Source: Bacteroidales bacterium CF
GTDB taxonomy: Bacteria > Bacteroidota > Bacteroidia > Bacteroidales > UBA932
Assembly: GCA_000473305.1 (NCBI GenBank)
Contig: CP006772.1
Span: 124,001 to 188,000, forward strand
Direction: 5' to 3'
Length of the DNA: 64,000 nucleotides
The position numbers and the translations under genes are program-made. Below, piece after piece: positions 7,431-15,399 of this stretch. Position 1 is the first letter of the stretch. Every line of letters starts with the position of its first letter. The notes beneath the pieces were generated by a model. That model saw only the letters and a list, made by a program, of their open reading frames with translations. It searched no databases and was not told the origin of the DNA.

Positions 7431-9083
7431 TTATTGTTGATGCTTTAGCCTGAGAAAAGTTACATCCCATATATGGGTCTCCTTATAGAAACGGGTTCCT
7501 TTGCGGCGGCGGTTGCCGTCATAATGCCCCACATATTTTATATCCAGTTTATCGGCGATATTAGCAGGAAGCAAGGTGTCCGCCATTCCGTGAGTAAGTA
7601 TTACACATGGTAAGGCATTGAAGACCGCCGCCGAATCCTTTATGTCAAGTGGCCGGATTGTTCTGTGTGCATCATAGACCTGCTCAATTCTCAGCTCTTT
7701 TCCCGAATCATGATAGAACTGAATATTCGTGAGTTCCGGCATCTCCCGGGTCTTGCCTAGTCCGTTAAAGTCGGGATTGTTTATAATACCTGATATGGAC
7801 GGCATCATAAATAGTATGATAAATGAAAACATAACAGAGACTCCGTAGATAAACCTCACAGGGTTTGGCTTGATGCATGAGTTAATCACCAGGAAGAGTC
7901 CGAGAGCGAAGGAAAAGGCGGTAATTGCAACAAATGCAGGAACAGTCATGTCCGACTTGTATGGAGCCCCGTCGCGGAAAAGAAAGATATAAACCAGAAC
8001 AGGTATGGCGAATGAGATAATGCTAAGTGGTATTGTGTTTATATAATATATCCATCTTCTGAATCCGTTTTTTTCAGAGATATTTTCTGTCCAATAACGG
8101 ACTATATGCCCCATGGCAAGAGCTGCAGGAATAAGCATAGGTAAGAGATATCTCGTTTTCTTCTCAGGGAGCAGGGAGAGTGTAATAACTATGAGAACCA
8201 TCCACAACAGGGCAAAGGTATACTCCTTAGGGTTTGACAATCTTTTTCTCCAGTAACCGACAAAAAGAGTTGTAAGGCAAAGTATAACCCAGATTCCTGC
8301 TTCAAGCGGAAAGCCATAATAGTAATACCAGGGTCTTGTATTGTAGTTTGTCCAGTTTTGTGACTCTTTGCCGACAGTTTTCAGAAGGTCTCCCGGATTT
8401 TCCAGATAAATGTAGAGATACCACCATCCACCAACTATTAAGGCTATACCAATCAGCAATAAGATTCCCGGCCACTTCCCTTTCAGACTTACCTTGTATA
8501 TAATCAGATAGGCAATTATAAACGGCAGCAAGAGGGAGAAAAGGCTCACCGGTCCCTTACTCATAAAAGACAAACCTGTGAAGAGTCCGGATATAATAAA
8601 CGGCCATATAGAGTGGTTCCCCCCTTTTAATGCTTTTAATAGAAAAAATATTGCACCTAACATGAATGAGTGGCAGTAAATGTCCCAGGTTGCCGTCCTT
8701 CCCATAAGTATGATATTATAGGAGGTGCATATCAGCAGAGTCACTGTCATTGCATATTTTCTGTCTGATGTCAGCTCAAACGCAATCAAATAGAGCATTA
8801 TCACAAGAAATGCAGCGGCAGTTGCGGCCATACAGCGCTGTGCTGCAATGTTGTCCGGAGAGAGAATCTCTACAGTCGCTGCAAGCCATGTCGGCAGAGG
8901 TGGTTTCTGAAGCCGGGTGACCCCGTTCATTGTCGGGATCAGCCAGTTGCCGTCGTAAACCATCTCCCGGGCTGTCACAATATTTCTGGATTCCATGATG
9001 TCTGTGTTCAGATAGCCGTTGTTTACGAAAAACGTACACAAACAAAGGAGTAATAAAATTATACCATGCCGGGCTCTTTTCAT
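7431..9083 (-). CDS. GT39/ArnT-like lipid-linked sugar glycosyltransferase
   Basis: A 550-aa integral membrane protein with about a dozen hydrophobic helices and a C-terminal soluble part. The N terminus has the GT-C pattern: a first helix, then an extracytoplasmic loop with acidic residues (NTDIMESRNIVTAREMVYDGNWLIP) and RLQKPPLPTWLAA, typical of ArnT and other PMT-family enzymes that use polyprenyl-phosphate sugars as donors. Such enzymes modify lipid A, glycans or proteins outside the inner membrane; the acceptor here is unknown. It lies 13 nt after a GtrA-family gene in the same direction, which could flip the lipid-linked donor. Confidence 0.82.
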   Translation of the reverse strand: MKRARHGIILLLLCLCTFFVNNGYLNTDIMESRNIVTAREMVYDGNWLIPTMNGVTRLQKPPLPTWLAATVEILSPDNIAAQRCMAATAAAFLVIMLYLIAFELTSDRKYAMTVTLLICTSYNIILMGRTATWDIYCHSFMLGAIFFLLKALKGGNHSIWPFIISGLFTGLSFMSKGPVSLFSLLLPFIIAYLIIYKVSLKGKWPGILLLIGIALIVGGWWYLYIYLENPGDLLKTVGKESQNWTNYNTRPWYYYYGFPLEAGIWVILCLTTLFVGYWRKRLSNPKEYTFALLWMVLIVITLSLLPEKKTRYLLPMLIPAALAMGHIVRYWTENISEKNGFRRWIYYINTIPLSIISFAIPVLVYIFLFRDGAPYKSDMTVPAFVAITAFSFALGLFLVINSCIKPNPVRFIYGVSVMFSFIILFMMPSISGIINNPDFNGLGKTREMPELTNIQFYHDSGKELRIEQVYDAHRTIRPLDIKDSAAVFNALPCVILTHGMADTLLPANIADKLDIKYVGHYDGNRRRKGTRFYKETHIWDVTFLRLKHQQ

Positions 9084-9096
9084 GGTTGACTCAAAT

Positions 9097-9612
9097 TTAA
9101 TAATTTGACACCTTGAATGTATAACTCTTTTGAAGAAAATAGCTTACAAAAACAGTTATCACAGAGACAATCATGTTTGATATCGAAGGGAAGATATTCA
9201 TCAGGTCCACAAATAGCTTCAAACCGAAATAATTAATCAGGATATTGACCCCGTATACGATCAGATATCTGAATAACTGCCTGTGTCCCCTTAGGTCGGA
9301 TTCGCTGAATGTTACATACTTCTGCAGCAGGAATCCACTCAAGAGTGTTATCGGAAACTTTATTGCAAAGGATGCTATATGGGAGCTGAGTGTAAAGATT
9401 CCGAGATGCAGCATCTGCTGCTGAAGAATGAAGTTGTAGATCAAAAAATACAGAACCCAGTCAAAAACAAGATTTGCCACGCCGGTTACTCCATACCTGA
9501 AGAACTGAAGTGGCATATATCTTTTGAAAATGGGATAAAAGAGGTCTATGAACTCTCTTATCCATAATCCTGTTGTCTCCAGGATATTTTCAATCTCTTT
9601 TTTGAATTTCAT
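9097..9612 (-). CDS. GtrA family membrane protein
   Basis: The 171-aa product has four transmembrane helices in about residues 35-165 and the GtrA-type opening FFRYGVTGVANLVFDWVLYFL. GtrA proteins are thought to flip polyprenyl-phosphate-linked sugars across the inner membrane for periplasmic glycosyltransferases. The gene lies 13 nt upstream of a GT39-type gene in the same direction, a natural partner. No separate GT2 donor synthase is next to it, unlike the GT2-GtrA fusion at 14305-15399. Confidence 0.85.
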   Translation of the reverse strand: MKFKKEIENILETTGLWIREFIDLFYPIFKRYMPLQFFRYGVTGVANLVFDWVLYFLIYNFILQQQMLHLGIFTLSSHIASFAIKFPITLLSGFLLQKYVTFSESDLRGHRQLFRYLIVYGVNILINYFGLKLFVDLMNIFPSISNMIVSVITVFVSYFLQKSYTFKVSNY

Positions 9613-9652
9613 CCTACCAGTCGGGGAGTGTTTAACTCTCCAAAGATAGATT

Positions 9653-10468
9653 TTATTCTTTAATGAATGATGTCTTGAGTTTTAATATTTCAACGGCACT
9701 TCTCGGGATATTCATGTTGCTTTCGTTGTACTCAATGCTGTTGTCACTTTTTATAAAAATCAGAGAGTCACCCTTGGCTTCGGGAAGTATAAACTCCCTT
9801 CTTTCACCGTCAGGACATGCAAAGTCGGCTTTGTATTTCATGACGAGAATATTAGACTTGACATACCACTCACCTTTGAGGACACATGCAATATCCCCCT
9901 GCCACAATAGTGAACCGTTAAGATCACCATTGTCGGTAAAACTCAACTGAGTATAAGGCATATCCGATAAACCCGCGGTACTTATCTTATATTCAACACC
10001 TTTCTCTAGCAGCCTGGTTTGTGCCTGAATGTTCAGGTTTACTGTGATCTGATCTCCGCTTGTTAACTCTATAGCTTGTCGGTTTTCAACAATAAATTGT
10101 CCTGTAGCCTTATCAAAAGTGAACGGCTTGGTTAAAAGGTAAAACTTGTTGTTATAACTTATCTGGATATTCAGGATATTGTATGTGAACGAAATTACAT
10201 TTGACGCAAGACGGGCACTACCGGTGTTACTGCTGTAATACCTCAGGTTCCCGAAATCCACCTCGCTCCCGTTTATCATCAGATTGCCTGTCCACTGGGA
10301 ATCATATAAATCCAGAAAACGGTAGTCCTGATTTGTCGTTATCAGATACTCCTCTCCAACCTTTTTCCATGAGCCATATACTTGGCTGTATGATGTATCT
10401 CTCGGTTCATCTTTTTCACAAGAAAAAACTACCAGCGCAGCAAAAATTGCAAATATAAAACGTTTCAT
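9653..10468 (-). CDS. Lipocalin-like lipoprotein, function unknown
   Basis: The 271-aa product starts with a signal peptide and lipobox (LVVFSCEKDE). It contains two repeats of a lipocalin-like onset, VYGSWKKVGEEYLIT near residue 30 and LKGEWYVKSNILVMKY near 195, so it may hold two small beta-barrel or lipocalin_4-like domains. I do not recognise a named family. It is 40 nt upstream of the GtrA gene and may be transcribed with the glycosyltransferases, but nothing else ties it to them. Confidence 0.72.
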   Translation of the reverse strand: MKRFIFAIFAALVVFSCEKDEPRDTSYSQVYGSWKKVGEEYLITTNQDYRFLDLYDSQWTGNLMINGSEVDFGNLRYYSSNTGSARLASNVISFTYNILNIQISYNNKFYLLTKPFTFDKATGQFIVENRQAIELTSGDQITVNLNIQAQTRLLEKGVEYKISTAGLSDMPYTQLSFTDNGDLNGSLLWQGDIACVLKGEWYVKSNILVMKYKADFACPDGERREFILPEAKGDSLIFIKSDNSIEYNESNMNIPRSAVEILKLKTSFIKE

Positions 10469-10547
10469 AAATCTTAAAATTGCTATGTTTTAGTAAGATG
10501 CAGCCGGAGTATAAAACGTTGCTCCAGAATCCTGTTTTTTATTTTAC

Positions 10548-11621
10548 TTAAGCTTTATAGACAAAAGCATTTATATGCATACCCGCTCCCACAGAGGCGA
10601 ACACGATAATGTCTCCCTTACTGATTGATTGGTTGCTTATTTTACCCTTTACAATCAAGTCATACAGAGTAGGTAGTGTGGCAACAGATGTGTTTCCGAG
10701 GTATGATATAGTCATTGGCATGATATCTTCTGGAATCTCTTCTATGTCATATAGCTTATAGAACCTCTGAAGAATAGCATCATCCATCTTACCGTTAGCC
10801 TGGTGAATAAGAACTTTCTTAATGTCGCCTACTGAAAATCCGCTTTTCTCAAGGCACTCCTTCATTGCTTGGGGAACATTCTCCAAAGCATACTGGTAAA
10901 GCTTCCTTCCGTTCATCTTTATAAAAATGTCCTCAGGATTTTCATAATCTTTATTGAATGATTTGTCCATATAGAGCATCTTTGAGTAGAGAAAGGTGTC
11001 CGATCTCGTCTTATGGGCAAGCATCCCGATTGGGGTGTCACTCTCAACGGCTTCAAGTATGGTTGCTCCCGCTCCGTCTGCATACAACATGCCGTCCCTG
11101 TCGTGAGGGTCGTATATCCTTGAAAGAGTCTCTGCTCCGATTACCATAACCTTTTTTGCGTCACCGGATTTTATATAGTAGTCTGCCTGAATCATTGCCT
11201 GAAGCCATCCAGGACAACCGAACAATATGTCATAAGCAACTGTGGCAGGATTCTTAATGCCCAATATGTGTTTTACTCTTGCAGCAAGAGCCGGAACGCT
11301 GTCCGATTTTCTATTGTTATATTTTATGTCTCCGAAATTGTGTGCAACTATTATATAGTCAAGTTCTTCTCTGTCAAAACCTGCTGATTTCAAGGCCTCT
11401 TCAGCTGCTAAAGCTGCAATATCCGAAGCTACCAAATCATCAGTTACATATCGCCTCTCTGCAATTGTGGATATATCCAGAAATTGCCCAATAATCTCAT
11501 TATTAGTTTTTTTAATTTTATTTCCGGTTGCATCAAAAAACTCAGTCGAGAGAAAATCTTCGTTTTTTATGCATCTCTCAGGAATATAGCTCCCGCTACT
11601 AGTGATAATGCTGTAGGTCAT
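10548..11621 (-). CDS. 3-oxoacyl-ACP synthase III (FabH-like) homologue
   Basis: The 357-aa product has the thiolase fold of KAS III enzymes, with the catalytic triad visible: Cys136 in LFGCPGW, His273 in IHQANGKMD and Asn310 in LGNTSVA. KAS III enzymes condense an acyl-CoA with malonyl-ACP to begin fatty acid or polyketide synthesis. Insertions such as EFFDATGNKIKKTN near residue 30 differ from housekeeping FabH. The gene is not in a fatty acid cluster, so it may be a specialised paralogue; primer and product cannot be told from sequence. Confidence 0.82.
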   Translation of the reverse strand: MTYSIITSSGSYIPERCIKNEDFLSTEFFDATGNKIKKTNNEIIGQFLDISTIAERRYVTDDLVASDIAALAAEEALKSAGFDREELDYIIVAHNFGDIKYNNRKSDSVPALAARVKHILGIKNPATVAYDILFGCPGWLQAMIQADYYIKSGDAKKVMVIGAETLSRIYDPHDRDGMLYADGAGATILEAVESDTPIGMLAHKTRSDTFLYSKMLYMDKSFNKDYENPEDIFIKMNGRKLYQYALENVPQAMKECLEKSGFSVGDIKKVLIHQANGKMDDAILQRFYKLYDIEEIPEDIMPMTISYLGNTSVATLPTLYDLIVKGKISNQSISKGDIIVFASVGAGMHINAFVYKA

Positions 11622-11701
11622 AAGGTTTTAGTTGGTTTTAATATTAATCACGCCATAAAGATAGGCCTTTATGGGATATTATCTGCGAAACTTACATTTT
11701 T

Positions 11702-12646
11702 TTATACAATAATACTCAGGGCAGCACCTATAATCAGCACAATAGCTATTGACAAAGAGTAATTAAATGAGAGTAAGAAAAATTTAAGGGTGGTCTTTGC
11801 CCATCGCTGTCCGTAAACTCTCTTGAGCATGATCAGAAGATATGTAAAAATTGCCAATATAAATACGAAGTCTATCTGAAGCCCGACCCATTCGAATACC
11901 ATTGAAACAATCAACAATATAAAGGCAAGTGAATGAAAATACATAGAGAATACAAGATGATCGCTGTAGTGCCGCTTGCTTCTGAAGAATAGCATTTTAA
12001 GAAACAGAGCAAATAGAGGCATAAGCAAAAACATTGAATATGAAGTATTCTTTTGAATCTTTCCGAGTAACTCGTTGGAGTCAAGATGCCCGGTGTTGAT
12101 CTTTACAATATTTCTATAGAAATTTTTTGTAAATCTGTTCGAATCAGGGTACTTGTATGCAATGTACTTTTCGATGAGGTTTTCCGGATGCGGGGAGGCC
12201 TTTATCTCGTTTAGCATACGGGTTTCTGTGGTGTCTTTGCCTGTTCTTGGGGTGGATATACCTGCAGTAGAGATTTCATTTGCAATACTGTCCTCAAATA
12301 TGACAGATCTGTCGGCAGACTTATTGCTCTCTCCCACATTAAAAGAGAGAAGCAGGAAATACAAAAAGCTGACAAAGAGGAAGAATTTTACCGGAAAAAC
12401 ATATCTAGCCCTCTTGTTGCTTGTGAAATTGACAACGATCCTGCCTGGAATAAAAAGATCCTTGAAAGTTGTCAGAACTTTGCTGTCAAAGTTGAACATA
12501 CTTGCAAGGAAGTCCATGAAAAAATGGTGAATGTGCGCTCTCTTGAATGAGTTGTCCTGCCCGCAGTTCGGGCAGTAGTTATAACTTGACGAATATTTGA
12601 AATCGCAATTAGGACAAATCGTTTCCTCTTTCTCTGTTGATTCCAT
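11702..12646 (-). CDS. DUF3667 membrane protein with zinc ribbon
   Basis: The 314-aa product starts with a four-cysteine zinc ribbon (CPNCDFKYSSSYNYCPNCG, about residues 11-29). The DUF3667 core follows (HHFFMDFLASMFNFDSKVLTTFKDLFIPG and RARYVFPVKFFLFVSFLYF). A central soluble region (about 110-190) separates the first hydrophobic helix from three or four C-terminal ones. The family is common in Bacteroidota and its function is not known. The start codon lies 9 nt from the left arm of a foldback repeat that separates this gene from aspA. Confidence 0.82.
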   Translation of the reverse strand: MESTEKEETICPNCDFKYSSSYNYCPNCGQDNSFKRAHIHHFFMDFLASMFNFDSKVLTTFKDLFIPGRIVVNFTSNKRARYVFPVKFFLFVSFLYFLLLSFNVGESNKSADRSVIFEDSIANEISTAGISTPRTGKDTTETRMLNEIKASPHPENLIEKYIAYKYPDSNRFTKNFYRNIVKINTGHLDSNELLGKIQKNTSYSMFLLMPLFALFLKMLFFRSKRHYSDHLVFSMYFHSLAFILLIVSMVFEWVGLQIDFVFILAIFTYLLIMLKRVYGQRWAKTTLKFFLLSFNYSLSIAIVLIIGAALSIIV

Positions 12647-12654
12647 ATTGTTAT

Positions 12655-12765
12655 TTTTTGTGGCACAGATTTTTCTAAGTTGCTGATTTACTGATGTGCT
12701 CAGTATTGTAGAGAGTTTGTAAAAGACACAATATCAGAGAATAAGAAAAATCTGTGCCACAAAAA
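12655..12765. repeat. Foldback repeat R2, copy A
   Basis: Two 22-nt arms (12655-12676 and 12744-12765) are perfect inverted repeats with core GTGGCACAGATTTTTCT, separated by 67 nt. The same core forms the arms of a second element at 22930-23063, whose interior is different. Inside are smaller complementary pairs, such as ACTGA/TCAGT at 12690-12704 and CTGAT/ATCAG. The element fills the gap between aspA and the DUF3667 gene. It encodes no protein and looks like a small MITE- or REP-like element. Confidence 0.8.
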
Positions 12766-12772
12766 TAAAAAA

Positions 12773-14203
12773 TTAAAACGAAATCTTTACCGGACGAATC
12801 ATATTTACCGGATCGAAAATTTTATCCAGCTGTTCTTTTGTTAAAAGCTGCTTGTCAAGAACAAGTTGATATACGCTGCACCCTTTTTCCAATGCCTCTT
12901 TAGCGACCTCCGTGCTGTTTGCATAACCGATAAAAGGTTTCAGGGCAGTCACGATTCCTATTGAATGTTCAACAAGGTAGCGACAATGCTCTGCATTGGC
13001 AGTGATGCCGTCTATGCACTCAGTCCTGAGTGTGTCAAATGCTCTTTTCAACCACAGGGCTGATTCAACAAGACTGTGGACAAGCACCGGTTCCATAACG
13101 TTGAGCTCGAGCTGTGCTGCCTCTGAGGCCATTGTTATTGTAAGGTCATTGCCGATTACTCTGAAGCAGACCTGGTTAACCACCTCCGGTATAACAGGAT
13201 TTACTTTACCCGGCATTATTGAAGAGCCCGGCTGTTTCGGGGGCAGGTTGATCTCCGCAATTCCTGTACGCGGCCCGGAAGACATAAGACGAAGATCGTT
13301 ACATATCTTTGATAGTCTTATTGCAATCATCTTGAGAGCGGAAGAATATGAAACCATTGATGAGGTGTCATGTGTAGCCTCTATGAGGTTGTCGGCAAGT
13401 TTTACTTTCCAGCCGGAAATCTCTTTGAGGAACTGAGTGCATGCTTCAGCATAGCCCGGCTCGGCAGTGATACCGGTACCGATAGCGGTTGCCCCCATGT
13501 TGATTATAAGAAGTTCTTTAGCTGCGCTCTCCAAATGTTTTAGTTCATGTTTCATTGAAGATGCATATGCGCCGAAACTTTGTCCCAGAGTCATAGGTAC
13601 TGCATCCTGAAGCTGTGTTCTTCCCATCTTAAGAACTTTGGCAAACTCACTCTCTTTATTTGTAAATGAATCTATCAGTTTTTCGAGTGATTTTATAACC
13701 TCCTGATGTATCATATACAGACCGAGATGCATTGCGGTAGGGTATGCATCATTTGTCGACTGAGCCATATTGACATGATCGTTGGGATGGCAGTGTGAAT
13801 ATTCTCCTCTCTCTTTTCCCATAATCTCAAGAGCTCTGTTGGCAATAACCTCATTAGCATTCATATTCATGCTTGTTCCGGCACCACCTTGTATCATATC
13901 GACAGGGAATTGCTCTGTGTGTTTACCATCAATAAGTTCCTGACATGCAGCAACAATAGCGTCTTTTATCTGGTTATCTATCAATCCCAATCTGTGATTT
14001 GCCAGTACAGCAGACATCTTGACCATACCGAACGCCTTTATGAATTGAGGGAATTCGGACAGAAGCTGTCTGCTGATATCGAAATTCTCAATACACCTTA
14101 GAGTCTGTACTCCGTACATAGCAACTGAAGGTACCTCTTTGTCACCCAGAAGGTCGTGTTCCAGACGAGTTGCACCTTCTGCTTTTACTTGATATTTTTT
14201 CAT
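12773..14203 (-). CDS. aspA: Aspartate ammonia-lyase
   Basis: AspA converts L-aspartate to fumarate and ammonia, feeding fumarate to anaerobic respiration. The 476-aa product has the fumarase/aspartase signature GSSIMPGKVNP, the substrate-site TSMNMNANEVIANRA and STNDAYPTA, and TAIGTG. Aspartase and fumarase class II are close relatives; the LVHSLVES and C-terminal GCSVYQLVLDKQLLTKEQLD parts suit aspartase. The ATG at 14203 follows an AT-rich leader with a -7-like box at 14235-14242. Repeat R2 copy A follows its stop. Confidence 0.92.
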   Translation of the reverse strand: MKKYQVKAEGATRLEHDLLGDKEVPSVAMYGVQTLRCIENFDISRQLLSEFPQFIKAFGMVKMSAVLANHRLGLIDNQIKDAIVAACQELIDGKHTEQFPVDMIQGGAGTSMNMNANEVIANRALEIMGKERGEYSHCHPNDHVNMAQSTNDAYPTAMHLGLYMIHQEVIKSLEKLIDSFTNKESEFAKVLKMGRTQLQDAVPMTLGQSFGAYASSMKHELKHLESAAKELLIINMGATAIGTGITAEPGYAEACTQFLKEISGWKVKLADNLIEATHDTSSMVSYSSALKMIAIRLSKICNDLRLMSSGPRTGIAEINLPPKQPGSSIMPGKVNPVIPEVVNQVCFRVIGNDLTITMASEAAQLELNVMEPVLVHSLVESALWLKRAFDTLRTECIDGITANAEHCRYLVEHSIGIVTALKPFIGYANSTEVAKEALEKGCSVYQLVLDKQLLTKEQLDKIFDPVNMIRPVKISF

Positions 14204-14234
14204 TATGATTACTATTTATAATTAAATACCTCCA

Positions 14235-14263
14235 CAAAGATATATAATTATAATCAAAACGAA
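14235..14263 (-). promoter_or_regulatory. Possible aspA promoter
   Basis: On the minus strand TATCTTTG (14235-14242) matches the -7 consensus exactly. TTCG (14260-14263), one mismatch from TTTG, lies 17 nt upstream, shorter than the usual 19. The start site would be about 25 nt before the ATG. Confidence 0.4.
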
Positions 14264-14304
14264 TAAATATGATTTTATATTGTAATAAAATCAGGCGATT
14301 GGCT

Positions 14305-15399
14305 TTATCTGCGGACTTTGAAAATCAAATATTTGCGGATCAAAAAGTTGAGTGCAAGTCCTATTGCCGTTGCAATGGTTTTAGAGTAGACAGGAGCAAG
14401 CCCCATGTTTATAAAACCTTTGGTTGACCCCAGATCAATTGCAGCAATTACAGTTATTGACAAGAAATAGATTATATACTCTTTCCACCCTTTCCAACGG
14501 GCATTCTTGTTAAAGAGAAAGTTGACGCACAGGATATAATTAAGAACGGCTGCAGAGTAAAAGGCTATAACAGTCGAGACCCCGATACTCATTGTCTTGA
14601 TAAGCAGCAGGAAGAGTAACAGGTTAAACAGGGCAGAAACACCTCCGATTATCAGATAAATCAGAAATTGAAGGGAGATATTCTGATAAGGGGCGTTGTA
14701 TTTGAAAATACAGTAAAGAGCACGGACACCATCTTTCCATCCAATCTTTTTACCCTCTTCGTATGTCCTGCCATAGTAAGAGATGCCAACTTCATAAATT
14801 CTTATTTTCGGTATTCTGGAGATTTTCCCTGTAACCTCAGGTTCAAAACCAAATCTCTTCTCTTTGAGCTTAAGAGACTGTAGCATTTTTGTGTCAAATA
14901 GTTTGTAACACGTCTCCATGTCGGTCAGGTTGAGGTTGGTGAACATATTTGAGACAGAAGTGAGGAACCTGTTACCTATCGTATGCCAGAAAAAGAGTAT
15001 CCTGTGAGGGTTTCCTCCCATGAACCGGGAGCCGTAAACAACGTCTGCAAAACCTTTCAATACAGGTTTGAGAAGATCGTTATACTCCTGCGGGTCATAT
15101 TCCAGATCCGCGTCCTGAATTACAGTGTACTCCCCTGTAGCCATTGAAATGCCGGTATGCAGTGCAGCTCCCTTTCCCATATTAATTTCGTGCCGGTGGT
15201 AGCGGATATCCATATCAGGATTTGCATTCATATATCTTAGAATAGCACTCTCGGTATCATCTGTCGAGCAGTCATTGACAATGATTATCTCTTTGTCTGT
15301 TCCGCCCACAAGAATAACCTCCCTTATCTTGTTCAGAATAAGGTGTATGGTTGAACCCTCATTGTATGCAGGGATTATGATTGATAGCTTCTTTATCAT
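14305..15399 (-). CDS. GT2 polyprenyl-phosphate sugar synthase fused to a GtrA domain
   Basis: The 364-aa product joins two domains. Residues about 1-230 are a DPM1-like GT2 transferase with SIIIPAYNEGSTI, IIIVNDCSTDDT, INMGKGAAL and the metal-binding QDADLEYDP, then YGSRF. Residues about 240-362 form a four-helix GtrA domain (FLIYLIIGGVSALFNLLLF). GT2 enzymes of this type move a nucleotide sugar onto polyprenyl phosphate, and GtrA is thought to flip the product, so one protein may make and export the donor. Its start overlaps the stop of the TMTC-like gene by 4 nt (15396-15399), so the two are coupled. Confidence 0.88.
   Translation of the reverse strand: MIKKLSIIIPAYNEGSTIHLILNKIREVILVGGTDKEIIIVNDCSTDDTESAILRYMNANPDMDIRYHRHEINMGKGAALHTGISMATGEYTVIQDADLEYDPQEYNDLLKPVLKGFADVVYGSRFMGGNPHRILFFWHTIGNRFLTSVSNMFTNLNLTDMETCYKLFDTKMLQSLKLKEKRFGFEPEVTGKISRIPKIRIYEVGISYYGRTYEEGKKIGWKDGVRALYCIFKYNAPYQNISLQFLIYLIIGGVSALFNLLLFLLLIKTMSIGVSTVIAFYSAAVLNYILCVNFLFNKNARWKGWKEYIIYFLSITVIAAIDLGSTKGFINMGLAPVYSKTIATAIGLALNFLIRKYLIFKVRR

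Noticed and set aside
12655-12765. R2 copy A as an ordinary Rho-independent terminator of aspA
   Set aside because: The stem has a 67-nt loop, and on the aspA strand it is followed by A residues rather than a T-run. Copy B does have a T-run.
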